A DNA stretch of 64,000 nt from an uncultured Caulobacterales bacterium (GTDB lineage: Bacteria; Pseudomonadota; Alphaproteobacteria; Caulobacterales; Maricaulaceae): the NCBI GenBank assembly GCA_938009235.1, contig CALLIK010000006.1, forward strand, positions 62,001 through 126,000, in the 5' to 3' direction. A program made the translations under genes and the position numbers. Positions 55,471-63,868 of this stretch are shown here, in pieces; positions within the stretch are counted from its first letter, which is position 1, and each line of letters starts with the position of its first letter. The notes beneath the pieces were generated by a model. The model was not told where the DNA came from and ran no database searches. It saw only the letters and a list, made by a program, of their open reading frames with translations.

Positions 55471-56741
55471 GATGAGGCATCCTCATTCAAGAGGGTGTCT
55501 AGGGCTGAAGCCGTTTGGTCCAATACACTGTCGTTTTCTTGCGAGAGTGCGCGTGCGCGGGCGCGCATCTGTCCTGACGCTATGCCATCCCCGCATAATG
55601 CGATGACCGACTTTGCTAGAGATTTAGCATGTGTCACCCGCATGGCGGCGTTGGATTTGAGGAACTGCGCATAGATGTCTGTAAAGCTGGCAAAGTGCGG
55701 TCCTGTCAAGATTGGGACGCCTGCGCGGGCAGGCTCTAGGGGGTTATGCCCCGTGAGGCTTGGATGTAATGAGCCGCCGACAAAAGCGACCTTCGTAAGC
55801 TCGAGTGCCAATCCCATCTCGCCGAGTGTGTCCATGATATAGATAGAGGTTTCAACGGTCGGCGTTTCGTCTTTAGACCGCACTGCTATATGATGTTCTG
55901 CGCAGAGGGACGCGACTTCCCCGCCGCGTTCAGGATGACGCGGAACGCAGATCAAGAGTGCGTCTGGATGTGTGGTGCGTATGAGAGTGTGCGCCGCCAG
56001 AATTTCTGCCTCTTCAGCTTCATGCGTACTGGCCGCGAGCCAAATATGGCGCTCTCCGATAGCTGTTGTTAAACGCAACGCTTCATCTTTATCCCAAGTG
56101 AGGGCGGGGGCAGAGCTTTTCAAATTACCGATTTCATTGACTGTGTTTCCGCCTAAAAATGTGAGAGCATTATGCGTGAGCGTATCTGCGGGCAGGATGA
56201 TGTCAAAGCTGCTAAAAATCTGCCGCGCAAATTTACGTTTATTGCGCCAGCGATCAATGGAGTCTTGATTCATTCGCGCATTTATCAACGCCATTTTTGC
56301 GCCACTGGATTTGGTTTGTAAAACAAGGTTAGGCCAAATTTCGCTCTCGGCCCAAATTGCCAAATCAGGTGTCCAGTGCTCCAAAAATCGCGACACAAAT
56401 GTAGGTCCGTCCAAAGGTACCATTTGATGTATTGCACGCTCTGGCAATCTGTCCGCCATGACTTGCGCCGATGTCATGGTGCCGCTCGTGACGAGGATAT
56501 TTAACGCGGGGTCATCCTTTAACATGCGCTGAATGAGGGGAAGCAACATAGAGGTCTCGCCGACACTCGCGCCATGCATCCAAATCAACGTGCCATCAGG
56601 GCGCGGCCGTGACGCGATACCTTTGCGTTCGTCGATGCGGGTGATGTCTTCTTTGCCCGACTTTAAACGGCGTTGAAGGATGAGACCCGCAAAGGGTTCG
56701 AGCCCGCGCATGAGCCCGCGATATACGCCTGCCCAGCTCAT
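55467..56741 (-). CDS. waaA: 3-deoxy-D-manno-octulosonic acid transferase
   Basis: Inner-membrane glycosyltransferase of 424 residues that adds Kdo to lipid A. Seen: WMHGASVGETSMLLPLI near 54-70, ILVTSGTMTSAQV, EIWPNLV and the nucleotide-binding part VGGSLHPSLTGHNPLEPA. It overlaps the DUF374 stop upstream and lpxK downstream by 4 bp each, forming one translational run. Confidence 0.94.
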   Translation of the reverse strand: MSWAGVYRGLMRGLEPFAGLILQRRLKSGKEDITRIDERKGIASRPRPDGTLIWMHGASVGETSMLLPLIQRMLKDDPALNILVTSGTMTSAQVMADRLPERAIHQMVPLDGPTFVSRFLEHWTPDLAIWAESEIWPNLVLQTKSSGAKMALINARMNQDSIDRWRNKRKFARQIFSSFDIILPADTLTHNALTFLGGNTVNEIGNLKSSAPALTWDKDEALRLTTAIGERHIWLAASTHEAEEAEILAAHTLIRTTHPDALLICVPRHPERGGEVASLCAEHHIAVRSKDETPTVETSIYIMDTLGEMGLALELTKVAFVGGSLHPSLTGHNPLEPARAGVPILTGPHFASFTDIYAQFLKSNAAMRVTHAKSLAKSVIALCGDGIASGQMRARARALSQENDSVLDQTASALDTLLNEDASS

Positions 56742-57472
56742 TGAGTTGTTACCGCGTCTGGCAAAATAGGCGTGTGTCCTAGCGCCGTGTCGGCTTCTGC
56801 GAGTAAATCATTCATGTCGGTTTCTATCGAGAGCCGTAAGGCGTCTAATTGGCTATCTGTCGTATCGGCAGGAATGCTCACAGGTGTTCCCCATATAATG
56901 AGTCCTGTCCCGAATAGCTTAGGCAAGATGAACCTATCCCAGCTATCTATTTCTTTGCGGCGCGCGACGGCAAAGGTGCAGGGCATAAGTGGCGCTCCCG
57001 TTGCACGCGCAAGGCGTAAGGGGCCGTCGCCTAAGCGTTGCCTTGGTCCGCGCGGTCCGTCGGGCGTGATCACAACGCAGCCGCCCGCTCTGATGGCAGT
57101 CATGGCTGCCGCGGCCGCAGCATCGCCGCCTTTTGATTTTTGTGAGGGGGCTTTTCCTGCTTTTTTGGCGCTACCGCGCAAAGCCGTGATACCTAGACTT
57201 TTGCACGCGGCAGATACAATATCGCCGTCACGAGATCGCGAAATCATGACATGTGGTTTTTGCAGATTTGTATCCCACGCAGAGATCAGCATCATGAATC
57301 GTGAATGCCATGTCAGGGCGATGATTCCTTTATCCTGACCAATGAGGTGCTCTACACGTTCAAAATTGCGTATTTCCCACCGCGTGGTCCGTTTAATCAG
57401 GCGCATATATTGCGCAACGGACCATCCGAGTGTGTTTTGAACTGCGGGGCGCCGCAAAAGACGTTTGAACAC
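56738..57472 (-). CDS. Lysophospholipid acyltransferase-like protein (DUF374)
   Basis: Protein of 244 residues of the DUF374 group. Seen: the ALTWHSRFMMLISAW segment near 53-67 with a His suited to acyl transfer, and a later TPDGPRGPRQRLG segment near 137-149. Often found with waaA in alphaproteobacteria and thought to act on lipid A or phospholipid. It is the first gene of the run with waaA, lpxK and lpxL. The substrate is not shown by the sequence. Confidence 0.88.
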   Translation of the reverse strand: MFKRLLRRPAVQNTLGWSVAQYMRLIKRTTRWEIRNFERVEHLIGQDKGIIALTWHSRFMMLISAWDTNLQKPHVMISRSRDGDIVSAACKSLGITALRGSAKKAGKAPSQKSKGGDAAAAAAMTAIRAGGCVVITPDGPRGPRQRLGDGPLRLARATGAPLMPCTFAVARRKEIDSWDRFILPKLFGTGLIIWGTPVSIPADTTDSQLDALRLSIETDMNDLLAEADTALGHTPILPDAVTTQ

Positions 57473-57501
57473 GTGAGGCCTCCCTGTTAGCCAACCAATA
57501 T

Positions 57502-58179
57502 ATGACTGACCTAAGCGACAAACCTCTAGACCTCAACATCCCGCGTGACAGGAAACAAGCTCGACGTGACCTTGTTTGGGGCGATCACGGGTTCTTGCGC
57601 ACACGTTTTCCTAATCGGCATGATATGGGCGGGGACATGGTGCGTGAAAACCAGCCGTCACCCGAACGGATTGCCGTGCTTGCCGAGGAGGGGATTAAGA
57701 CGATCCTGAACCTACGCGGTCCTAGTCCGAAAGGGTTTTACCTCTTGGAATGTGAAGCTTGCGAAGCGCATGGAATCGAGTTGATCGACTTTCGCGTTTA
57801 TTCGCGGGATGTGCATACGGTTGAGAAAATCCGCGCAGCAAAGGACTTGTTCGAGGCGATCGAATATCCCGCGATGATGCATTGTAAATCAGGCGCAGAC
57901 CGCACGGGTTTTATGGGCGTGTTGTACCGCCATTTCCATATGGGCGACACGATAGAACAGGCTCTGGCGAGTGAACTCACGCTCAAGAAACTTCACGTGA
58001 AGCAAGGCAAGACAGGGATGCTCGATTTCTTCTTTGCAGATTACCTTAAATATGCCGAGGACCATGACATCAGCTTTATGGACTGGGTCGAAACGATCTA
58101 TGTACCCGCAGATGTGAAAGCACGCTTCATGGAACATTGGACGGGCAATCCGATTAGTGAGCTGCTACGGCGGGAGTAG
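57502..58179 (+). CDS. Tyrosine/dual-specificity phosphatase-like protein, possible CtpA-type lipid A phosphatase
   Basis: Protein of 225 residues with the PTP active site H127-C128-KSGAD-R134-TG. The loop is intact, with the nucleophilic Cys and the Arg. It has no signal peptide. It is divergent, by 29 bp, from the lipid A gene run, and the MsbA-like exporter follows. In Caulobacter the phosphatase-like CtpA is needed for normal lipid A phosphate state, so a lipid A or lipid phosphate substrate is a reasonable inference; protein phosphotyrosine is the alternative. Confidence 0.8.
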   Translation: MTDLSDKPLDLNIPRDRKQARRDLVWGDHGFLRTRFPNRHDMGGDMVRENQPSPERIAVLAEEGIKTILNLRGPSPKGFYLLECEACEAHGIELIDFRVYSRDVHTVEKIRAAKDLFEAIEYPAMMHCKSGADRTGFMGVLYRHFHMGDTIEQALASELTLKKLHVKQGKTGMLDFFFADYLKYAEDHDISFMDWVETIYVPADVKARFMEHWTGNPISELLRRE

Positions 58180-58248
58180 GAAAAGCCAGAATTTAGAATT
58201 TTTGACTTTGCTAGTGTATCTTAAAAAAATCAGGAGGGTATTGGTATT

Positions 58249-58476
58249 ATGGGCGATAAATTAGCTTTTCAGGAATTGAAAGATTGGTGCATTCGAGAGC
58301 GTGAAGACAACTTGAAGTCTATTGAACGATACGAAAGTGGTAACTTTAGAATGCGTGTACAGCAAGGTGGGAATGATTGGGTAGATATTTCTGCTCAACA
58401 AGAAGCCGATTGTCGTAGAACTGTTGCTGAGATGGACACACTAATATTAAAAATTGAAGCCGAACACGGGTTATAG
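58249..58476 (+). CDS. Small protein of unknown function
   Basis: Protein of 75 residues, charged and helical (ELKDWCIREREDNLKSIERYE near 9-29; QQEADCRRTVAEMDTLILKIEAEH near 50-73), with two Cys at about 14 and 55. No family recognised. A strong AGGAGG precedes the start and the coding frame is clean, so it is probably real. The local base composition looks more AT-rich than the flanking genes, which hints at recent gain, though this is only a visual impression. Convergent with the exporter gene; no good terminator between them. Confidence 0.6.
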   Translation: MGDKLAFQELKDWCIREREDNLKSIERYESGNFRMRVQQGGNDWVDISAQQEADCRRTVAEMDTLILKIEAEHGL

Positions 58477-58507
58477 TTCTCAACTTGGGAACTCATAATA
58501 TGCAAGT

Positions 58508-60271
58508 TTAGCGGGTTAGCCCCGCATAAACGCCGCCACGCTTTCGTAGCTCTGCATCAGTTCCTGTTTCCACAACACGTCCGCCCTCGACGACACAAAT
58601 TTTATCGGCATTGCGAATGGTCTCTAGCCTATGGGCGATGACGAGAGTTGTTCGGCCTTCGCTTAGACGCGTGAGCGCCGCTTGGACTTTGGATTCCGAT
58701 TCCGTGTCGAGCGCAGAGGTGGCCTCATCTAACAGCAATATTGGCGCGTCGCGTAGGATCGCGCGGGCAATGGAGAGACGTTGCTTTTGTCCGCCCGAAA
58801 GACCTGCGCCGTCTTCGCCCAACACCGTGTGATATCCACCAGGTAAGCGCGTGATGAACCCGTGAGCGTCTGCCGCTTTTGCCGCGTGAATAATGGCATC
58901 TCGATCTGCGTCTAAATCACCAAGGGCGATATTCGCGGCGATGGAGGTGTTGAATAAAACCGCGTCTTGCGAGACGACAGCAATATGACGTCGGAGACTG
59001 GATTGCGTGATCTCTTTCACATTCTGCCCGTCAATTATCACTGCGCCGTCTTGGACATCATAGAGACGCGGGATGAGGTGCATGACCGTTGATTTACCAC
59101 CGCCTGATGGACCGACAAGTGCGGTGGTTTGTCCTGCCTCTGCAGTGAGGGTGAAATCATTGAGGGCGGCCGTTCCGTCGGGATAAGTGAAATTTACATT
59201 GATAAGCTCTAGGCGGCCGTCTGTGACGTCTAGGTCAGAGGTAATGATAGCGTCTTCTAGGGTTGGCTGCGTATCAATCACGTCGAAGATACGTCCAACT
59301 GAACTGAGGCTTTCTTGGATGACATTGTTGAGGGTACCGAGCGCGCGAAGACGCGGCGCGAGAATTAATAGCCCGCCTAAGACGCTTGCAATTTTCCCGC
59401 CTGTTGCTGCGCCTGTTCCATATTGCCAGACGCCGAATATGACGACTACGGCGATGACTAAACCGCCGACGACTTCTAGGATTGGGTCAACCCGCGCTTG
59501 TTGCGTCACAAGCTTCAAATAGAGACGGATACGTTCGGAAAAACTGTGATCGAGGCGGGCTTGCTCATGCTCTTCAAGGCCATAGGTTTTGACGAGTTGC
59601 GCCGCGCCGAGGCTTTCTTTTAATTCCGCTGTCATGCGGCCGATATGCTCTTGGACCTCACGCGCATTGCCGCGCATCCGTTTGGAAATTTCAATGATGG
59701 GCCAAAGAGCCAGTCCGAAAATGACCATGAAAACCGAAAGCTGCCAGTTGAGTATCAACATGGCGGCGATGGTGAAAACTACAGTCAAAACATCTTTGAC
59801 CAAATTGCCAAGCACCCGCACTAATCCGGCGGACACAACACTGACATCATTGGTGAATTTCGCAATTAACTCGCCAGACGCTTCGGATTGGCTATCTGCG
59901 AAATCGCGAGCCTGCGCCGCGCGCAACATTTGTGTCTGCATTTTGCCGACAGTGTTCAACGCGATGCTGTTGGTGAGGATGCGTTGGATGTAGCCGCCGA
60001 TACCTACCGTAAAAGTCAAAGCTAATATGACAGGTAAGACGATGGCGGCGTAGCGTTTGGCTTGAGCGACGCTTTCGCCTGACGCAGCATTGGCATCTAA
60101 TCCGTTGGCGGCGTCAATAATAAGGCTGATGAGATAGACATAGCCTGCCGTTGCGGCGGCAAAGAGAGTCATGAAAAAGACGGCTAATAAGAGCCGTCCT
60201 TTTTGAGGCCAAATGTAGTCACGCCACAGGCGTGCAATGCGAGCGCGGTCGGTCTGTTTAGTGTTGGACAC
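58508..60271 (-). CDS. MsbA-like ABC transporter (lipid exporter)
   Basis: Fused half-transporter of 587 residues: six helices in the first 320 residues, then an ATPase with Walker A GPSGGGKST near 391-399, signature LSGGQKQR near 491-498 and Walker B ILLLDEATS near 511-519. Family members flip lipid A or other lipids across the inner membrane. Context beside the CysQ/DUF4170 protein, the phosphatase and the lipid A genes favours lipid A or lipooligosaccharide export. MsbA itself cannot be told from other homologues by sequence reading alone. Confidence 0.87.
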   Translation of the reverse strand: MSNTKQTDRARIARLWRDYIWPQKGRLLLAVFFMTLFAAATAGYVYLISLIIDAANGLDANAASGESVAQAKRYAAIVLPVILALTFTVGIGGYIQRILTNSIALNTVGKMQTQMLRAAQARDFADSQSEASGELIAKFTNDVSVVSAGLVRVLGNLVKDVLTVVFTIAAMLILNWQLSVFMVIFGLALWPIIEISKRMRGNAREVQEHIGRMTAELKESLGAAQLVKTYGLEEHEQARLDHSFSERIRLYLKLVTQQARVDPILEVVGGLVIAVVVIFGVWQYGTGAATGGKIASVLGGLLILAPRLRALGTLNNVIQESLSSVGRIFDVIDTQPTLEDAIITSDLDVTDGRLELINVNFTYPDGTAALNDFTLTAEAGQTTALVGPSGGGKSTVMHLIPRLYDVQDGAVIIDGQNVKEITQSSLRRHIAVVSQDAVLFNTSIAANIALGDLDADRDAIIHAAKAADAHGFITRLPGGYHTVLGEDGAGLSGGQKQRLSIARAILRDAPILLLDEATSALDTESESKVQAALTRLSEGRTTLVIAHRLETIRNADKICVVEGGRVVETGTDAELRKRGGVYAGLTR

Positions 60272-60288
60272 GGCTCGCCGCTTGGGTC

Positions 60289-61404
60289 TTACCCAATAAT
60301 GCCGTCCCCATCTGGATCGATGAGGTCATGGGCGTGAAGAATGAAGTAGCGCATGTGAGCGTTATCAACAGTCCGCTGCGCCGCAGATTTCCACGCTTTT
60401 TGAGCGTCGGCTTGATTGGCAAATGCCCCGACAAAATCAACGGCTTTAAGGTCTTTGAACTCAGTGCGGTTTGGATCAATCAGCTCACCACCGATAACGA
60501 GGTGAAGCAGTTGGACAGATTTCATTCCAGCAGTCTCTTTTTTACGATCAGACATTTGAGTCCCCAAAAATTTGTAATCTCGACCTTTAGTAAACTGCTC
60601 GAGATGTGGTTTCACCTTTGCCAATAACAAAGGGTGTAGTGTCGGGCCAGCACAAATGACGCCTAGCCCTGATGTGGTTTCAGTGTCGAAATGCGGGGTA
60701 GTCCCGCGAATGTCTGTAATGACTGCGCCGGCTTCTGTTGCGATGATGGCGGCTGCCGCGACATCCCAATCAGATTTAGGCGTAAAAGCGATGGTGGCAT
60801 CGGCCTGCCCGCTGACGGCGAGGCAAATACGATACGCCATAGAGTTTGAGATACTGACAGTCATTTCAGGGAACTCTAAGCGCCGAAATTTCCGAGGGTA
60901 GCCAATCATTTTGATGCCCGCGATTTGCGCAGGGTCATTGGCCGTCAGTCGCGTTCCGTTCAAGAATGCGCCGCCGCCCAGATGTGCCTCATAAAGCTCA
61001 TCTGTGAGGGGATTGAACACGACGCCCGCAATGGCGCGGCCTTTTTCAATGATCGCAACAGAGACAGCGAAATTTGGCGTGCGTTCGATAAAGGCGCGTG
61101 TGCCATCAATCGGATCGACCACGAAACTGCGCGGGCAAGCATGACGGGAATGATCGTCTTTGGTTTCTTCGGACAGCCAGCCATAGGTTGGGCGTGCGGC
61201 GCGCAATGTTTCGTCGAGGAAATTATTGACGGCTATATCGGCATCCGTGACGGGGGAGCTATCGGATTTGCTCCACGTCTTGGAATCATTGGCCTCAAAA
61301 GCCGCTTTGGCAATCGCGCCAGCCTGTCGGACGACTTTGTGCAAGAGCGCAAGATCCGCTTTGGGGTCGACGCAGCTAGGGTCGAGCGTGTTATGATCCG
61401 GCAA
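60289..61404 (-). CDS. Inositol-monophosphatase/CysQ-like phosphatase fused to a DUF4170 domain
   Basis: Protein of 371 residues with two parts. Residues about 1-280 form an IMPase-fold phosphatase: SSPVTDADIAVN near 49-60, Glu79-Glu80, the metal-binding DPIDGTRAF at 97-105 and SDWDVAAAAII near 213-223. This is the pattern of 3'(2'),5'-bisphosphate nucleotidase (CysQ). Residues about 294-371 match DUF4170, which relatives usually carry as a separate short gene. An in-frame ATG at 60555 follows GGGGACTC, so the DUF4170 part may also be translated on its own. Overlaps pmbA by 14 bp. Confidence 0.85.
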   Translation of the reverse strand: MPDHNTLDPSCVDPKADLALLHKVVRQAGAIAKAAFEANDSKTWSKSDSSPVTDADIAVNNFLDETLRAARPTYGWLSEETKDDHSRHACPRSFVVDPIDGTRAFIERTPNFAVSVAIIEKGRAIAGVVFNPLTDELYEAHLGGGAFLNGTRLTANDPAQIAGIKMIGYPRKFRRLEFPEMTVSISNSMAYRICLAVSGQADATIAFTPKSDWDVAAAAIIATEAGAVITDIRGTTPHFDTETTSGLGVICAGPTLHPLLLAKVKPHLEQFTKGRDYKFLGTQMSDRKKETAGMKSVQLLHLVIGGELIDPNRTEFKDLKAVDFVGAFANQADAQKAWKSAAQRTVDNAHMRYFILHAHDLIDPDGDGIIG

Positions 61405-62755
61405 GGGTTAAGCCTTCGCAGAGGATGGACGGAGCATTCGTGGTACTGTCCATTTTTAAATCATTCGCAGGGATCATGGTTTTGAACATCTCGCGCAAGT
61501 TACCCGCAATCGTCACTTCGGAGACAGGGAAAGCGCGCAGTCCATTTTCGATTTTGTATCCTGATACACCAACGGAATAATCGCCCGTATTCGAGTTTAA
61601 ACTTGGTCCAAACATTTCGGAAATCAAAAAGCCTTCACCGATTTCGGTCATGAGTTGCTGCGGTGATTTATCACCTGGCGCGAGCCATGTATTTGTCGCC
61701 GATACGCCAGGAGGTGAGCCAAGGCCGCGTGTTGCGTGACCGGTGGGCGCGACACCCAATTGGCGCGCGCTCGACATATTCAAAAGCCATGTTTTCAAAA
61801 CGCCATTCTCGACGATATGTTGTTTTCTAACTTGCAAGCCTTCGCCGTCCCAAGGGCGAGACCCATCGCCACGTAATAAAAATGGGTCGTCGATAATTTG
61901 GATATGCGGGGCGAAAATAGCTTCATTTAAGTGATCTTTTAAGAACGACACGCCGCGCGTTATCGCGGGGCCAGATATCGCGCCCAAGAGACCTGCGATT
62001 AAACTGGCGGCGACGCGTTCGTCAAAGATGATGGGTAAACTCGCGGAGGGTATTTGGCGACTGCCAAGCCGCGCGACGGCGCGTTCGCCCGCGTGCCGTC
62101 CGATGGAGGCAGGGTCAGGTAGGCTGTTGAGGTAGCGCGCGCTTTCATAATCATAATCACGTTCCATCGCGCCGTCTTGGCTGGTGATGGCAGATACGGA
62201 GAGACCGTGGCGTGATGCCCGCCAACCATCGCAAAAGCCTTGCGATGTGGCATAGGCAAAGGCGCTGGTTGACCAACTTGCATTTGCGCCTTCGGCTTGG
62301 TCAACGCCTTTGATTGAGAGGGCTGCGGCTTCTAATTCATGTGCGCGTTGTTTGAGGGCGGCAGGGTCGATTTCTGCATCGTCCCAAACATCCAAGGCGG
62401 ATGCACCGCCGCCTGCTGCAATTAAGTCTGTCTCTGGTAATCCGCAATATGGATCTTCTGGCGCAAGTTTGGCCATAGCCACGGCGCGTTCTGCGAGGGC
62501 CTGCATACTGGCCGTTGAGAGGTCAGATGATGAGACACAAGCTTGTCGTTTTCCAATTATAACGCGAAGGCCAATGTCTCGGCCTTCGCTGCTGTCGATG
62601 TCTTCAAGCTCATTTTCCCTCACGGCAATCCCAAGGCTTCGGCCATGCGTCGAAACGGCGTCCGCATGATCGGCACCTGCCGCTTTGGCCGCCTTTAAAA
62701 GGGCGTCCAATGTTGGGTATAGCGCCTCAGCGCGAATGGGCTCTGATGTCGACAT
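61391..62755 (-). CDS. pmbA: TldD/PmbA family metalloprotease subunit PmbA (TldE)
   Basis: Protein of 454 residues of the TldE subunit type. The TldD/TldE pair cuts peptides, including microcin precursors and unstable antitoxins. Seen: SSEGRDIGLRVIIGKRQ near 55-71, and the C-terminal segments NTNTGDYSVGVSGYKIENG near 391 and EVTIAGNLREMF near 415 that mark the family. As in other TldE subunits no zinc-binding HExxH is visible. Its TldD partner is not in the window. Overlaps the phosphatase start by 14 bp. Confidence 0.9.
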   Translation of the reverse strand: MSTSEPIRAEALYPTLDALLKAAKAAGADHADAVSTHGRSLGIAVRENELEDIDSSEGRDIGLRVIIGKRQACVSSSDLSTASMQALAERAVAMAKLAPEDPYCGLPETDLIAAGGGASALDVWDDAEIDPAALKQRAHELEAAALSIKGVDQAEGANASWSTSAFAYATSQGFCDGWRASRHGLSVSAITSQDGAMERDYDYESARYLNSLPDPASIGRHAGERAVARLGSRQIPSASLPIIFDERVAASLIAGLLGAISGPAITRGVSFLKDHLNEAIFAPHIQIIDDPFLLRGDGSRPWDGEGLQVRKQHIVENGVLKTWLLNMSSARQLGVAPTGHATRGLGSPPGVSATNTWLAPGDKSPQQLMTEIGEGFLISEMFGPSLNSNTGDYSVGVSGYKIENGLRAFPVSEVTIAGNLREMFKTMIPANDLKMDSTTNAPSILCEGLTLAGS

Positions 62756-62764
62756 AAATGTGAG

Positions 62765-63163
62765 CTAGGCTCCAGTAGAAGTGAAGATAAGGACAAGGAG
62801 ATAAATCGCTTGGCCTAAGAATGTTATAAGTGTCAGGAGTGTACCGACAAGACGACCTTGCCCAAAGACGTTTGCCATGCCCATCGCGTGCAAGATGCGT
62901 CCGATCAAGAAGGCTGCGCCAAAGATGTGCAAGGCAATTGGGTGTGCGCTTAGCATAGCTAGACCTATGAGGCCGAGTAGCGCGAGCGGTGCATTTTCAG
63001 TGAAATTGCCATGTGCCCGAATGCGAGACAACATCAGCTCATCGCCGCCATCGCCCAAATTGATTTTCTTACCCAGACGGACTTGCCCGACGCGGTACAT
63101 AAGAATTGGCGCTAAGATCATATTTAGCGCGATGTAGAGTGCTACGATTTGAAAGAGTGTCAT
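62765..63163 (-). CDS. MAPEG family membrane protein
   Basis: Membrane protein of 132 residues with four helices (near 3-25, 55-75, 75-95 and 110-130). Seen: the motif SRIRAHGNFTENAPLALL near 46-63 with the conserved His-Gly-Asn-Phe-xx-Asn. The family includes glutathione-dependent peroxidase and leukotriene synthase types. It lies 21 bp downstream of the FrnE-like gene on the same strand and 9 bp upstream of pmbA, so it is probably cotranscribed; the role is unknown. Confidence 0.85.
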   Translation of the reverse strand: MTLFQIVALYIALNMILAPILMYRVGQVRLGKKINLGDGGDELMLSRIRAHGNFTENAPLALLGLIGLAMLSAHPIALHIFGAAFLIGRILHAMGMANVFGQGRLVGTLLTLITFLGQAIYLLVLIFTSTGA

Positions 63164-63184
63164 GTGTTTCCCCAGTTGGTTTTT

Positions 63185-63868
63185 TTAGCTGTCTTGCGGT
63201 TCTAATTTTGCGGCATCAGCCAAGACTTTCCGATGCGTCTGAGGTGGCTGTGCGCCTGTTACAGCCATTTGCCCAGCATAAATAAATGTAGGAACGCCAG
63301 TCACGCCTAAACCTCGGAAAAAGAGGATTTCGTTTTGAATATCCACTTTGTCTTTGTCGCTGTTCAAAAGCTCTCTGACGAGCTCTGCGTCCATTCCGAT
63401 TTTATCTGCGATTGCGCAGAGCACATCGACATCACCAATGTCTTCGCCATTTTCCATATAGGCGCGGAATAGGTTTTCAGCGCAGGCTGCGCCTAAGTCT
63501 TGGCCTTGCGCCCAGCGCATCAATCTGTGCGCCTTGAGTGTATTTGGACGGCGGGTAATGGCTTTGAAATCAAATGCGATGCCTGCGTCAGGGCCAGCGG
63601 CTTCGAGTTGTTCCTTCATCGCTGTAAAACGCGAGTCTGGTTTTTCGCCAAACTTTGCATTCATATATTCATGGTAATCTGCGCCATCTTCAGGGACAGA
63701 TGCGTCTAGCATATAGGGCCTGAAGGCGAGGTTTGGACGCGGCTTTGTTTTATCAGCGGCTTCTAAGAATTGCTTGTAACCCAACCAACACCACGGGCAG
63801 ACGAAATCAGAGATGATGTCGACTTCGACGGGTAAGTTGGAGGGTTTGGAAGTTTTACGTTTGGCCAT
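63185..63868 (-). CDS. DsbA-family (FrnE-like) oxidoreductase
   Basis: Thioredoxin-fold protein of 227 residues with a CPWC motif at 24-27 in SDFVCPWCWLG, as in FrnE and related cytosolic disulfide isomerases. The helical insertion of the family is present (RPNTLKAHRLMRWAQGQ near 117-133) and the C-terminal cis-Pro loop reads GVTGVPTFI near 192-200. No signal peptide is seen, so it may act in the cytoplasm on oxidative stress substrates. The start at 63868 was chosen because the in-frame region beyond it (to the right edge) lacks family features; nothing else is called in the last 130 bp. Confidence 0.87.
   Translation of the reverse strand: MAKRKTSKPSNLPVEVDIISDFVCPWCWLGYKQFLEAADKTKPRPNLAFRPYMLDASVPEDGADYHEYMNAKFGEKPDSRFTAMKEQLEAAGPDAGIAFDFKAITRRPNTLKAHRLMRWAQGQDLGAACAENLFRAYMENGEDIGDVDVLCAIADKIGMDAELVRELLNSDKDKVDIQNEILFFRGLGVTGVPTFIYAGQMAVTGAQPPQTHRKVLADAAKLEPQDS

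Noticed and set aside
60553-60565. Separate DUF4170 gene called from the internal ATG
   Set aside because: The reading frame is continuous with the phosphatase, so it is kept as one fused gene; the internal start is reported as a finding instead.
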